A stretch of 64,000 nt of DNA, from positions 1-64,000 of the forward strand of contig CM035361.1 of NCBI GenBank assembly GCA_020137815.1, given 5' to 3'. The notes beneath the pieces were generated by a model. It had not been told where the DNA came from. It saw only the letters and a program-made list of their open reading frames with translations, and ran no database searches. This DNA comes from Hormiphora californensis. Lineage: Eukaryota; Ctenophora; Tentaculata; Cydippida; Pleurobrachiidae. Positions 22,088-34,512 of the stretch are shown here, in pieces (the stretch's first letter is position 1; every line of letters begins with the position of its first letter). The translations under genes and the position numbers were made by a program.

Positions 22088-23589
22088 GGCAATTTTGCAT
22101 TTGCGGGCATCGCACTATAGACGCAGTACCCACGTACTATAGACGCATTATAAACGCATTATAAACGCATTATAGACGCATATAGACACACGCAATATAG
22201 ACGCAATTTCGTAGCAGCACTATAGACGCAATATAGACGTATAAACAGCAATATAAACGCATTTTTATAGACGCGACGCAGTATAGCCGCATTATAGGCG
22301 CACTACCCACCCCAAAATCACCTTATAGACGCACTATAGACGCATTATAGACTGACTATAGCAGCACCATAAACGCTACAAGACCCATATAGACGCATGA
22401 TAGAAGCATTATAGACGCAAATCGCTTTTTATAGACGCCGGTCTATAAAAAACATGCTTTTTAAAGAAGCACTATAGACGTACTCCAGGTTACAGTGTGA
22501 TATTTGAGGCGCAGTTGGGCGTTTTATAAACGCATTTTTGTCGCATATAAAAGGAAGCAGTATAGACGCATTATAGACGCATATAGCCGCATGTGTGCGA
22601 AATCGATAAAGACGCAATATAGACGCAAAATAAAAAGGAGAGGAGAGAGAGAGGGAGGGAGAGCGAGGAAAAGGGAAGGAGAGGGAGGGACTGAGGGAGA
22701 GATACAGGGACAGAAACAAAGACAGACGGATAAAGACCTGAGACAGAAGGTCAGAGTAAGATGGAAAGAGAGTGATATAGGGACGGAGTGAGACAGAAAA
22801 AGACAGAGATGGAAACAAACGGACGTCGGACAGAGACAGACGGACGGACAAACACGCGCTTACTATCTCCCTCTCTGTCTCACTCTCTCTCTCTCTCTCT
22901 CTCTCCATCTTAATCTCTCTCCATCTTACTCTGTCCGTCTGTCTCAGATCTGTGTCCATCTGTCTCTGTCTCAGTGTCTCATGATATGTCTCTGTATCCC
23001 TCCCTCCCTCCCTCCCTCTAGTCTCTCTCCCTCTCCTTCTTATTTTGCGTCTATATTGCATCTTTATCGATTTCGCACACATGCGGCTATAATGCGTCTA
23101 TAATGCGTCTATACTGCTTCCTTTTATATGCGACAAAAATGCGTTTATAGTTCGCCCAACTGCGCCTCAAAATTCGCAGCGTGCGTTGAATACGTCTATA
23201 GTGCTTCTTTAAAAAGCACGTTTTTTATAGACGCGGCGTCTATAAAAAGCGATTGCGTCTATAATGCTTCTATCATGCGTCTATATGGGTCATTGTAGCG
23301 TTTATGGTGCTGCTATAGTCAGTCTATAATGCGTCTATAGTGCGTCTATAAGGTGATTTTGGGGTGGGTAGTGCGCCTATAATGCGGCTATACTGCGTCG
23401 CGTTATAAAATGCGTTTATATTGCTGTTATAATGCGTCTATATTGCGTCTATAGTGCTGCTTACGAAATTGCGTCTATATTGCGGTGTGTCTATAATGCG
23501 TCTATAATGCGTTTATAATGCGTTTATAATGCGTCTATAGTACGTGGGTACTGCGTCTATAGTGCGATGCCCGCAAATGCAAAATTGCC
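22088..23589. mobile_element. Palindromic element D2
   Basis: Same ends and ATAGACGC arms as D1. Perfect 9-bp duplication CATGTACAG (22079-22087, 23590-23598). The empty site is visible in H1 near 12213-12221 as CATGCACAG. 1,502 bp; open frames inside are low-complexity. Confidence 0.85.
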
Positions 23590-24022
23590 CATGTACAGAA
23601 GCAGAGCAATGCAATTCAGTATATTAAAAATTTGTAGAATTTGTTAGTAAAACACAAGGATTGTTCCTATCCTGTTTGATAAATATTGATACAGCAGAAA
23701 TTCCCCGAGAATATCTCTGTGTTGGTTGAGTCGATTTTGAGCGGCAAAAAGGCAAACTGCTCGTAAAACTAATCTCTACTACCTCCAACAAACTTGTCCA
23801 ATTCTGATTCTGTCCACTCTCACTTTAAGCGCTATTTTACTTCAGATGCTCAAAATTGGGCTTTTTACCGTTTTTGCTCATTTTGAGCATCTTTAAAGCC
23901 AAATATCGGCTACACGGTTGAAGATAGAGCTTAAAAGTCCGACGTCGACCCCCCATAACTTGGCTATTGCCTTGTGCTGTTGCATATATATATATTACAT
24001 ATATATATTTTATATAGTACAT

Positions 24023-24185
24023 AACTCCCTCCCGCGCGGGCAGATAATCAATAGACGCACTGCAGAGCAGTGCGTCTATTGAGCTGTAATGCACGGGTCC
24101 CGAAGGGACCGTGCGTTACAGCCCTGTAAATCCCGAGCGTCAGCGAGGGGTTTACAGGTATATCTGCACGCAAGGGAGGGAGTTG
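24023..24185. repeat. Cloverleaf-like multi-hairpin block
   Basis: Outer arms AACTCCCTCCC...GCAGATA (24023-24046) and TATCTGC...GGGAGGGAGTT (24161-24185) enclose three adjacent hairpins: 24049-24081 (15-bp stem CAATAGACGCACTGC), 24084-24121 (stem CTGTAATGCACGGGTCCC with GAA triloop) and 24123-24158 (stem CCTGTAAA). Compare 37349-37510. Confidence 0.8.
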
Positions 24186-24220
24186 TGTTCTATAGACCCC
24201 GCTGCCGGGCACCTAGAATA

Positions 24221-25029
24221 GTTAGGAACACTATTGGTGCGCGGTCGTGCCCACGGAAGGAGTGCTTGGATCATCTTGAAACCGGTTTTAAGTTAACTAA
24301 TGCATATCCAAAAGTGTCTGTAGCTATTTGGGTGATGTTCTGCCAATCAAATCACGAGTTATGACGAAAAAACAGTCAAAAAAGACGTTTTAAAATGACA
24401 AAAAGGAGGACCTGAACACAGCCCTTATATGAAGGGTTGGGGCTATGAAACTTCTGTGGACAGAGAATCGTCCAAATTTGCAGTGCCAACTTTGGAATAG
24501 TTTCTATCTTTTGTAGTTATCAATTAGAGCCGTTAAAACATGTGAGACGATGCTGCAGGGGCCTCTAATACAGGTATTTTGCTTGTGAAGTGATCATTCG
24601 AGATTTACCCAATTAGAGAGCAGAATTAAAGCCATACAAGCGGGTGAGAGCAAGCAAAATGGGGCGGAAACAGTACCAAATCACCCTGTTTTGCAGATCG
24701 TCTCACATGTTTGAACGGCTCTAATAGATAAACTACAAAGTAGAAACACTATTCCAAAGTTGGCACTGCAAATTTGGACGATTCTCGTCCACTCAAGAAG
24801 TTTCATAGCCCCAACCCTTCATATAAGGGCTGTGTTCAGACCTCCTTTTTGTCACTTTAAAACGTCTTTTTTGACTGTTTTTCGTCATAACTCGTGATGG
24901 ATGGTCAGAAACATCACCCAAATAGCTATAGCACATGTTGGTTATATGCATTAGTTAACTTAAAACGGTTTCAAGATGATCCAAGCACTCCTTCCGTGGG
25001 CACGACCGCGCACCAATAGTGTTCCTAAC
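24221..25029. mobile_element. TA-flanked palindromic element Q1
   Basis: Ends GTTAGGAACACTATTGGTGC and its complement, TA on each side. The arms include GCGGTCGTGCCCACGGAAGG. 809 bp; second copy at 51600-52416. No coding sequence. Confidence 0.8.
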
Positions 25030-25958
25030 TAAGAAGCAAAACAAGCACAATTTACGTGGTTCTCAAACAGAGAGCTCACACAAAACGGGTCAAATAGTTG
25101 GAATTGAAGCTACAAAGTGCTCTCTACATTCCTACACACTCGTACCAATCGTTTATTTAACAAATCAAAAGGGTGGAATGCAGAGAGAGATAACAGTTAA
25201 TTGTGGGTCAAGAGGAACAGTTGCCAACAGACTGGCGGGCGCAATATGACAGAGAGCTTAGTGTTTGTACACACACTCCCTCTGTGTTGTCATGTCATTT
25301 TATCGTGTTTCCAGTGATTCTTTGTGATCTTTACACAAATCTGTCAGAGGGCGTGCGTCTATCGATGGTTTCTGAAAGTTCAGACAATTCTCTTTCCATG
25401 ATATAGTCTTCGATTTTCGATTAGAATCCGTCTTCAGGGTGTAAAATGAGCTCAAAGAATTTTAATCAGAGTCTGAAAAATGACGATTAAGACGTTCTGT
25501 AGGACGTTCCTGGCAATGAAAAGGGATCTCACATCGATAATGCACACAACCAGTGATCTACCAGCTGTGAAAACGAGAAGTTTCTATCTCTTTTCGTTTG
25601 GCGTGAATATGGTTTATAAAAAGCGTCTCTCCTACGCGCGGACGCGCGCGCGCACATGCATATGTGTTACACTGAATCTAGGGCAAATGGGACCTGTCTG
25701 TAACTCAGTTTCAGATGAGATAGAGACTTGAAATTTTGAACTTAAGTAATGACCCCAAGCCGGGTTACATTCCAAATTCAAGTCAAACGGATGAATTGGA
25801 GCCATGCTATAGCCTTCTGAAATCTGGGGTTTCAGTCAAAACACCCATAAAACTTATAACTGCGTTTCTGGCGGCGCTTTGCTGTTTGGGGGAGGGGGAA
25901 TGGCAACCTTTGCGCTTGCCAGCGCAGTGATATATATAAAAAATAATAGTATGAACAA
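25030..25958. other. Unassigned interior of element J
   Basis: No exon, inverted repeat or family member recognised. Contains a short CGCG-rich tract (about 25637-25660). Confidence 0.5.
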
Positions 25959-26188
25959 TACAACTATTGCCTACAAAATGGCACCAATGAAAAGTCTCTT
26001 AACCATGCCTAAGTGGCTATAGCCATTATATAGCCAAAAATGGTCATGCACAACCTATTTATCCAATTATCTAATTAACCAGATGAGATAGAGACTTAAT
26101 TTCAGCACCTACCTCCACTAATTCGAGGATGCTGATCATTTTAGTTCTCTCGGTTTTGTCTCTACTTCTTTCCTAAGTGGCTATAGCC

Positions 26189-28147
26189 GGTGGGCGGACT
26201 CTAGTGCTAACGGACTCTTTATCTAAATCCAAGGCGGACTCTATATCTAAAAACGGACTCTTTATCTACAGTTAGATTTTGAAAAAAGTTTAGATAAAGA
26301 GTCCTCCATTGAGTATACTTTTTAGATAAAGAGTCCGCCCTGTGTAGAATTTTTGGCAATTTCTCATTTGCCGCATACGGCGTCGCACCGCCGTCTAGAC
26401 GGTATACCGTCTAGACGGGTTTTGATAAAATCAGCTAAAAACGGTACCAAAATTGCTTGAAACGGGTTATAGACGGTATCAGACGGTCTCTAGACGGGTT
26501 ATAGACGGTATCAGACGGTGTTGCGACGGTATCAGACGGTCTCTAGACGGTCTCTAGACGGTACCGTCCCGGTGTCTAGACGGTGTCTGGACGGTCTCTA
26601 GACGGTATCCGTCCAAAGTTGAGACGGCACGTCTGAAAATTGTACCAGACGTTGAGACGGACTTTTAGAACTCCGTCTGTATTTCAGACGGAGTTTTAAA
26701 AGTACGTCTCAACGCAGTCTAAAGGAAAATCGATGAAAGTACCGTCTAGACAACGTCTCAACTGAAACCGGTCAGCATACCGTCTAGACAACGTCTAAAC
26801 AGAATCTCGCGATTCAGTTTCGAATACCGTCTAGACAACGTCTCAATACCGACACTATCTATCACTGATAGTATCAGCCATAGACAGTATCTCACAGTTG
26901 TATTACAACGCGATAGCTGGATGTAAGAGTGAATGTGGAGATTGCCTTGTTATAAAATAAAATAAAAAAGGTTTGAACAAAACAACTGTTTTGGTATCTC
27001 CACATTCACTCTTACATCCAGCTATCGCGTTGTAATACAACTGTGAGATACTGTCTATGGCTGATACTATCAGTGATAGATAGTGTCGGTATTGAGACGT
27101 TGTCTAGACGGTATCTGTATCGGATTCGCTTAAGACGTTGTCTAGACGTTGTTTAGACGGTATTCGTATCGAAATTGATGGAGAAGTTGTCTAGACGGTA
27201 TTTGAAACTGAATCGCGAGATTCTGTTTAGACGTTGTCTAGACGGTATGTTGACCGGTTTCAGTTGAGACGTTGTCTAGACGGTACTTTCATCGATTTTC
27301 CTTTAGACTGCGTTGAGACGTACTTTTAAAACTCCGTCTGAAATACAGACGGAGTTCTAAAAGTCCGTCTCAACGTCTGGTACAATTTTCAGACGTGCCG
27401 TCTCAACTTTGGACGGATACCGTCTAGAGACCGTCCAGACACCGTCTAGACACCGGGACGGTACCGTCTAGAGACCGTCTAGAGACCGTCTGATACCGTC
27501 GCAACACCGTCTGATACCGTCTATAACCCGTCTAGAGACCGTCTGATACCGTCTATAACCCGTTTCAAGCAATTTTGGTACCGTTTTTAGCTGATTTTAT
27601 CAAAACCCGTCTAGACGGTATACCGTCTAGACACCTTCTAGACGGTGGTGCGACGCCGTCTAGACGCCGTATGCGGCAAATGAGAAATTGCCGAATTTTT
27701 AGATATAGAGTCCTCTAGTACATTTTGGCGCCAAATCCTCCAACCCGGACTCTATGTCTAAAATCCTAACCCAACCCAAAACCTAACCCTAACAGTTAAC
27801 ACTAACCCTAACCCTAACATCGAACCCAAATAACGGCCCTAACACATCTAAATTAGTATAGGGGTAGAGCAAACTCTCGTTTCCGGCCTGACGGCCGAAA
27901 TCTCGAGTTCGCGGCGAAAGGCGGACTCGAGTCTATATCTAATTTAGATTTATGTAGATATAGAGATTTATGTAGATATAGAGTCCACTTTGTTTAGACT
28001 TTTTAGATAAAGAGTCCGCCCTGTGTAGACTTTTTAGATAAAGAGTCCTCCTAGAGTTTAGAATTATTTGGACTCTTTATCTAAATCTAAATTTAGATAT
28101 AGAGTCCTCTTTAGACTTAGAGTGTGTAGCACTAGAGTCCGCACACC
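26189..28147. mobile_element. Mutator-like element K2 with telomere-type repeats
   Basis: Ends as K1; 9-bp duplication GCTATAGCC (26180-26188, 28148-28156). About 613 bp without the nested E2 copy. The AACCCTAAC block is at about 27765-27820. Confidence 0.85.
26355..27692. mobile_element. Palindromic element E2, intact
   Basis: Starts GGCAATTTCTCATTTGCCGC and ends with the complement; 8-bp duplication GAATTTTT (26347-26354, 27693-27700). The empty site is visible in K1 near 16589. Arms of TATCAGACGGT/CTCTAGACGGT repeats meet at a loop near 26945-27000. The first eight terminal bases match family D. Confidence 0.85.
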
Positions 28148-28289
28148 GCTATAGCCATATAGCCAAAAACTGGTTATGCGCAAACCTAATTATCCAATTA
28201 TCTAATAAACCAGATGAGATAGAGACTTAATTCCAGCACCTTCCCCCACTAATGGGAAGACGCTGATCACTTTAGGGCACTCATTTTTT

Positions 28290-28729
28290 CCCTGCCCGGG
28301 TGAATGCTGAAGGCATTCACCCGGATGCCTTTTTGCTTTGCAAAAAGGCATAGCAGGGTTAGAATTCGAAAACGACATTTTGGTATACTAACTAATCGGT
28401 AGAGGGACCTTTTTAGTCACACATTAGTTGCGAGGGGCAACGGTGTAGCAACAAGAGCCGCGCAAACAGTTACGAGCTGCTCCTTCATAAACCACTTCAT
28501 TGGCACGTTTTCAGGAAATGTGTGGCGTGCAATGTGGCGGCGTGGCGCGCAATTTAGTGCTACTAAAACACAAGGATTTGCTCTATACTGTTTGTGCGAT
28601 GTATAAATGATCGGGATTTTGTGTCCCGCTTGCTGCTACAGCGGACCTGGTCATGATTTCCTTTCTTCATAGATTCACATGGCAGGGAAATTCAGCATTA
28701 TGTTAGAACATAATGCAATTAATCTTGTT
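28290..28729 (+). mobile_element. Hairpin-ended element (HE), copy 4
   Basis: CCCTGCCCGGG after a T run, two hairpins inside the CCCTGC/GCAGGG stem, and end ...TAATCTTGTT. The other arm of J (near 20680) supplies the empty site CATTTTTACGC, so the element went in after a T run. Confidence 0.75.
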
Positions 28730-28892
28730 ACGCTACTCCTATTCTAAGGGTACTTATGCTTTTGGCTTCAGGCTGAAATCACCCTGTATCCAATTAGGCC
28801 GAATTATGTTCTCCATCGCCGATTTCTATTGACCCTATAGAGTACCCTAGAAGTGGAATTAGCTCGAGAGCGATTATGCCGAAAACTTGCCG

Positions 28893-28943
<51 letters not shown>
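28893..28943 (+). repeat. (AC)n microsatellite
   Basis: About 25 uninterrupted AC units, just upstream of the LINE coding region. Confidence 0.95.
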
Positions 28944-28948
<5 letters not shown>

Positions 28949-29139
28949 AAGGGACCCTTTTAGATAATAGGGTAATACAGATAATAATAATCAATAAGGT
29001 AATTCAGCGCTGACAAGTGCACAGCTCTCTCATGGGAACTCGAGAATTCTGCCGATAGACCGGATACGAGAGTTCACTGGTTCATATTCCGCCTGGTCAA
29101 CTAAACATCAACGAGGATCTTGAGAACGAGTTCAGCGCC

Positions 29140-30943
29140 GTGTGTGGTGACATGGCCAAGTGGGTCACCAGCACAATATCACTTGACAAGGATAAGCTAA
29201 CCTACAAGCAGCTGAATCATGAGCTGACGTCAGCCACCACCCAGAGGTTCGAATCTCTCAAACTCTGTTGTGTAGATATCAGCGTTACCTCAATACCTCC
29301 AAAAACAACATCCCATGCGCTCGAACCACCAGGCCAGAATTCCAACTATCCACTAACCATTTTACTAGTTGGTACTAAAAATCACGTTCTACAACTCCGC
29401 CCACACCAAGGAACAGACATTCCGCTCACCGAAATTAACGTGTGCCCAGGTAATGTTATAATAATCCCACGTGAAATAGCATCTAGCATTTCTCTCTACG
29501 TGAGATGCGACGCCATACCAGGCTCCGTAAGAGATAGCCGTCACTTCTGGATATCGCCAGTATTTTCATCTAGTGATGAAATAACTCCTCTGCCCACAGA
29601 ACTGGGCAAACCAAAAATCAATGATGTTAGCATTTACAGCTCAACAGATAATGACTCTAGCATCACCTCCAGGTCGGCCACGACACACGATTCCTTGCTT
29701 ATCGTTATCCCTACTAACAAAACCCCTGAAACCATCATCCCTGATGATCTACACAATCAAAATGATACCGGTCTTGATGACATCGCTACCACGGGACCTA
29801 GCAACATAGCTGTGACTCCCGACACGAAACACAACCTAAAAATAGAGGATAACTACTGTCTCAAGACACCAAGACTAGGTCACCCAAAGCAACCTAGTCC
29901 GGTTAAAACTCCCACAATTGATAGGTCCAGTATAGCGAACGAATTGCCCGCCCTCATGGATCCAGCGCACCAGGGTTGTCCCCTAGATGCAAACAATACC
30001 AATCTTGACAGGGCTACCAAATACCGAACCAGTCAATCCCAATCTCCGAAAGAAGAGCCCACCCAGCTACCTCACGGACCTTCGAAAGAGGACTCAATCA
30101 TCCAGAAGTCACCAGCTTCAACTAATCAGGAGCATACAACTTCCTTGTCCGTAGTCGATAAGACCACGAAGGAGAAGAACACAGCTAACAGACACCTCGA
30201 CCTACTCCTCAGGGCGGTTGACTCGTTTACCAATAGGCAAGCCAAGCCGCTAAGTAAAATCCTGAAAAAATGCAATATTAATCCCTCACCTAAGCTGGAT
30301 GACAATAAGGCGCTCCTCAAACAAGTTCTGACTGAAAAGTGCTCCACCGAGCCCTGTCCCCCCGCCTTGCCGACTGAGTTTCTTATCCTAAAACTAAATG
30401 ATCCTGCAGTGAAGAAAGAACTCAATAATATGAACATTTCACCGGCTAACAACAGCCACTCGAGGAAACAACAACTAATTGATCTAATGTTGGGTGAAAA
30501 CAAGATCAACATGGATGGATCCTTGTCTCCCGACATAACAAGCTCTCTTAACTCATCCACCTTGAAAAAGAGACAACGCAGACGGATGAAAAAGATCCTC
30601 TCCCAATCTACTCTAACCGAAGCCCCATCCAACACAAACCACCCCAACCCGGAAGAAACAGAAGACCCCTCAACGAGTACCAAGTCACCGCAAGTAGAAA
30701 AACCAACAAACACCATTGAGTCACCGACTACACCCTCAACAAACGAGGAAAACCACCAAACCTCCAAGCCCGCATCTTCACACATCCCAGCAAGTACTGG
30801 TAACATTCAGAAATGTACATGCTCGGAGCAGGCCTCGGAGCAGGCCTTGAGACCCCTGAAAGCCCTGGAAAATGGAATACTCAGTCTCAAAGAGGTTGTT
30901 GAGGAAAACAGTCAAAAGATCGACTCTCTAGTAGGTAAGACTG
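29140..30943 (+). pseudogene. LINE ORF segment 1 (N-terminal, RT-less part)
   Basis: Open frame rich in Ser, Thr, Asn and Pro, with a basic patch KKRQRRRMKK and a Leu-rich C-terminal segment (LEEN-like, possible coiled coil). It has no endonuclease or RT motif and no recognised family match. It is linked to the RT pieces because the frame continues exactly after foldback Y (30942-33153) plus its duplicated target. The first in-frame ATG is at 29152; an upstream GTG at 29140 extends the frame by four residues. Probably the gag-like or linker part of a non-LTR retrotransposon. Confidence 0.65.
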
Positions 30944-33153
30944 TGGTGGGAGAAATGGCTCACCCTAGAACAATTGCAAGTTAATAGCAAAAATGCATAA
31001 TAACCTGTAAATCACTTGTAATTCGAAGTTCAAACTATAAGTTTTGAAATAGTTTTGAATTTTTTTTAGAAAAATTTTAATTTTGAGATAGCTTTTGAAA
31101 TAGTTTTGAAATAGCTTTTGAAATAGTTTTGAAATAGCTTTTGAAATAGCTTTTGAAATAGCTTTTGAAATAGCTTTTGAAATAGCTTTTGAAATGGCTT
31201 TGGACGGGTGGTAGAAATGGGTCATGTGGCTCATCTGGCAGCTGCACGATCATTATGAACACAAGGACATTCATATAAAAGCGAAAACCAGTGTACCCGA
31301 CTAATTTTAATACGCTGAATCACGTGAGCACCTCTGGCAAGCGCTCAGATGTGAAGAAAGTGCCCTAATTGAGCATAATTGGGTGTAATTGACCGGACTT
31401 ACAACTTTTCTCCTGAAAACGCTAGAAGTTAATGTGAGGGCACTTTTCCGACTAACTTTGATACGCTGATTCACGTAAGCAACTTTTCCAAGCCCTAAGA
31501 GGCGGGGAAAGTGCCCTAATTGAGTCTGATTGAGTCTAATTGACCATAATTGCTCAATTAGGGCACTTTCTTCACCTCTGAGGGCTTGGAAAAGTTTTTT
31601 ACGTGATTCAGCATATCAAAGTTAGTCGGAAAAGTGCCCTCACATTAACTTCTAGCGTTTTCAGGAGAAAAGTTGTAAGTCCGGTCAATTACACCCAATT
31701 ATGCTCAATTAGGGCACTTTCTTCACATCTGAGCGCTTGCCAGAGTTGCTCACGTGATTCAGCGTATTAAAATTAGTCGGGTTCACTGGTTTTCGCTTTT
31801 ATATGAATGTCCTTGTGTTCATAATGATCGTGCAGCTGCCAGATGAGCCACATGAGCCGTTTCTACCACCCGTCCAAAGCTATTTCAAAAGCCATTTCAA
31901 AAGCTATTTCAAAAGCTATTTCAAAAGCTATTTCATATAAAAGCGAAAACCAGTGTACCCGACTAATTTTAATACGCTGAATCACGTGAGCAACTCTGGC
32001 AAGCGCTCAGATGTGAAGAAAGTGCCCTAATTGAGCAATTATGGTCAATTAGACCCAATCAGACTCAATTAGGGCAATTTCCCCGCCTCTTAGGGCTTTG
32101 AAAAGTTGCTTACGTGAATCAGCGTATCAAAGTTAGTCGGAAAAGTGCCCTCACATTAACTTCTAGCGTTTTCAGGAGAAAAGTTGTAAGTCCGGTCAAT
32201 TACACCCAATTATGCTCAATTAGGGCACTTTCTTCACATCTGAGCGCTTGCCAGAGTTGCTCACGTGATTCAGCGTATTAAAATTAGTCGGGTTCACTGG
32301 TTTTCGCTTTTATATGAATGTCCTTGTGTTCATAATGATCGTGCAGCTGCCAGATGAGCCACATGAGCCGTTTCTACCACCCGTCCAAAGCTATTTCAAA
32401 AGCCATTTCAAAAGCTATTTCAAAAGCTATTTCAAAAGCTATTTCATATAAAAGCGAAAACCAGTGTACCCGACTAATTTTAATACGCTGAATCACGTGA
32501 GCAACTCTGGCAAGCGCTCAGATGTGAAGAAAGTGCCCTAATTGAGCAATTATGGTCAATTAGACCCAATCAGACTCAATTAGGGCAATTTCCCCGCCTC
32601 TTAGGGCTTTGAAAAGTTGCTTACGTGAATCAGCGTATCAAAGTTAGTCGGAAAAGTGCCCTCACATTAACTTCTAGCGTTTTCAGGAGAAAAGTTGTAA
32701 GTCCGGTCAATTACACCCAATTATGCTCAATTAGGGCATTTTCTTCACATCTGAGCGCTTGCCAGAGGTGCTCACGTGATTCAGCGTATTAAAATTAGTC
32801 TGGTACACTGGTTTTCGCTTTTAAATGAATGTCCTTGTGTTCATAATGATCGTGCAGCTGCCAGATGAGCCACATGAGCCATTTCTACCACCCGTCCAAA
32901 GCCATTTCAAAAGCTATTTCAAAAGCTATTTCAAAAGCTATTTAGAAAGCTATTTCAAAAGCTATTTCAAAACTATTTCAAAAGCTATTTCAAAACTATT
33001 TCAAAAGCTATTTCAAAACTAAAATTTTTCTAAAAAAATTCAAAACTATTTCAAAACTAGTTTGAACTTCGAATTACAAGTGATTTACAGGTTATTTTGC
33101 ATTTTTGCTATTAACTTGCAATTGTTCTAGGGTGAGCCATTTCTCCCACCACA
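30942..33153. mobile_element. Foldback element Y inserted in the LINE
   Basis: TGTGGTGGGAGAAATGGCTC at the left is mirrored at the right; GTAAGAC is duplicated (30935-30941, 33154-33160; up to GTAAGACTG). The arms carry tandem AAAAGCTATTTC repeats and a copy of element L. Removing it restores the reading frame of the LINE. Confidence 0.8.
31282..32815. repeat. L-type palindromes and 0.5-kb direct duplication inside Y
   Basis: Three partial L copies (about 31282-31785, 31948-32292, 32456-32800). The segment starting TTTTCGCTTTTATATGAATG occurs at about 31790, 32309 and, slightly changed, 32812: two nearly identical tandem copies of about 520 bp. Confidence 0.75.
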
Positions 33154-33160
33154 GTAAGAC

Positions 33161-33771
33161 TGCCCAATCTACGGGTAAAGCTCGAAAAACCTCTTCAGGA
33201 AAAGAAGTGCAGTCCCAAAACCATAACCACAACTACAATCAGCTTATGGATATGCTCTCACAACTAATGGAAAAAGTGGATGCAGCGGATCTAAACCACC
33301 AAGTGACGCACATTCTTACTGAAGCGGCCAATACAGCGCTGGCGAGATCCAAATCACTTCCCGGGAAATCCAAATGGTTTGACGATGACTGCTGGCTTCT
33401 CAGGACGAAGCTCCGGAACGCCTCCCGGCGCCTTTCCAGACATCCCAGTAACCCTCAACTTCGTACCGAGTTTTACAATGCCAAGAGGGAGTATAGACGA
33501 ACAATACGGTCAAAAAAGTATAGTTTTCTATTCGAACTCAATGCCAAAGTGGAGAACTGTAAAACCATTGACTGGACGGCCTTCAAGAGACTCAAAAGAG
33601 AAAATAGCCAAACCGATCAATTCGATCTACTGGATCTACATAATTTCTTTGTCTTCTTCAAGAACTTGTACTCAAGTAAATGTCTCAAGCAATCTGAAGA
33701 TCACCCGGACAAGTTGATCTCTAGCAATGCACCAACACCAGCTGAACTGGAGATCCTCAACAGATCTATTA
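33161..33771 (+). pseudogene. LINE ORF segment 2 (linker before reverse transcriptase)
   Basis: Contains KSKWFDDDCWLLRTKLRNAS and FYNAKREYRRTIRSKKYSF, the basic linker normally found between endonuclease and RT in CR1/Jockey-type LINEs. The preceding endonuclease domain is not found. Interrupted at 33772 by a Harbinger-like copy. Confidence 0.7.
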
Positions 33772-34024
33772 GGGGAAACTCTAACTGAATGCCCGCGCAG
33801 TAATGGCGTCCCATCACTGGTAAAAATCTAACTGATAATGGGAGTCATCACTCTGTGCGCGTCAGGATTTGCCACAAATTTTGCCAAAAAAAGGCTTTTA
33901 CGTAGGGCGCGATGACAAACACACGAGCATGGTCGCGCGTTCTTCCATCATTCCTTCCATTCAATTAGAGTTTTACCAGTGATGGGACGCCATTACTGCG
34001 CGGGCATTCAGTTAGAGTTTCCCC
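33772..34024. mobile_element. Harbinger-like MITE F3 in LINE
   Basis: GGGGAAACTCTAACTGAATG to complement, 253 bp. Flanks TTA (left) and CTA (right), an imperfect 3-bp duplication. Confidence 0.8.
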
Positions 34025-34025
34025 C

Positions 34026-34258
34026 TACTCAAGAGGAACTCAATGAAGCTATCTCTTCTCTGAAATCTAACAAAAGTGCCTCCCTTGATCTAATAAGGAA
34101 CGAAATGCTTAAAAATCTATCTAGTGATATGAACGCTCTAACTCTTAAGCATCTAAATGGCTGTCTCAGAACAGGTTGCTACCCATGGAATGCCTCAGTT
34201 ACAACCGTTCTACACAAAAAAGGTGACAAAGAGGATCCAGACAATTACCGTGCCATAA
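34026..34258 (+). pseudogene. LINE ORF segment 3 (start of reverse transcriptase)
   Basis: ELNEAISSLKSNKSASLDLI and VLHKKGDKEDPDNYRAI correspond to the first RT blocks (K-S-x-G-D and K-K-G-D...NYRPI in known LINEs). Interrupted by F4. Confidence 0.75.
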
Positions 34259-34512
34259 GGGGAAACTCTAACTGAATGGACGCGCAGTAATGGCAGCCCA
34301 TCAACTGTAAAAATCTAACTGATAATGGGAGCCATCACTCTGGGCGCGCCAGGATTTGCCACATTCTGCTCGTAAAAAAGGCCTTTACGTAGCGCGCGAT
34401 GACAAACACACGGACATTGTCGCGCGTTCTGTCCATCATTCCTTCCATCCAGTTAGATTTTTACGGTTGATGGGACGCCAGTACTGCGCGTCCATTCAAT
34501 TAGAGTTTCCCC
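34259..34512. mobile_element. Harbinger-like MITE F4 in LINE
   Basis: 254 bp, perfect TAA duplication (34256-34258, 34513-34515). Confidence 0.85.

Larger units (their letters stand above)
21460..23824. mobile_element. TTAA-targeting element H2 with nested SINEs and D2
   Basis: Ends AGTGAGAGTGGACAGAATCA and complement, between TTAA sites (21456-21459, 23825-23828). The arms match H1. It is interrupted by two SINE copies (21523-21912) and by D2 (22088-23589). Confidence 0.8.
20521..28866. mobile_element. Large nested foldback element J
   Basis: GCTTATTCCACTTCTAGGGT (about 20521) is mirrored near 28840-28866, and the arms (20521-20820 with 28148-28866) match with small gaps. A second, related arm pair is 21185-21416 with 25960-26188, containing TTGGATAATTA. 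H2, D2, Q1, K2/E2 and HE copy 4 are nested inside. A hairpin (TATTACCGGACTAT, 20470-20520) lies at the left edge. Limits are approximate; no target duplication was identified. Confidence 0.6.

Noticed and set aside
22429-23082. 217-residue minus-strand frame across D2
   Set aside because: Spans the palindrome arm and the GA/CT centre; no domain and not conserved as a frame in D1 or D3.
24089-24364. 91-residue frame overlapping the cloverleaf block
   Set aside because: Crosses the boundary between the hairpin block and element Q1, two unrelated units.
30126-30806. 226-residue minus-strand frame
   Set aside because: Shadow of the plus-strand LINE ORF, which has the sensible composition and frame continuity.
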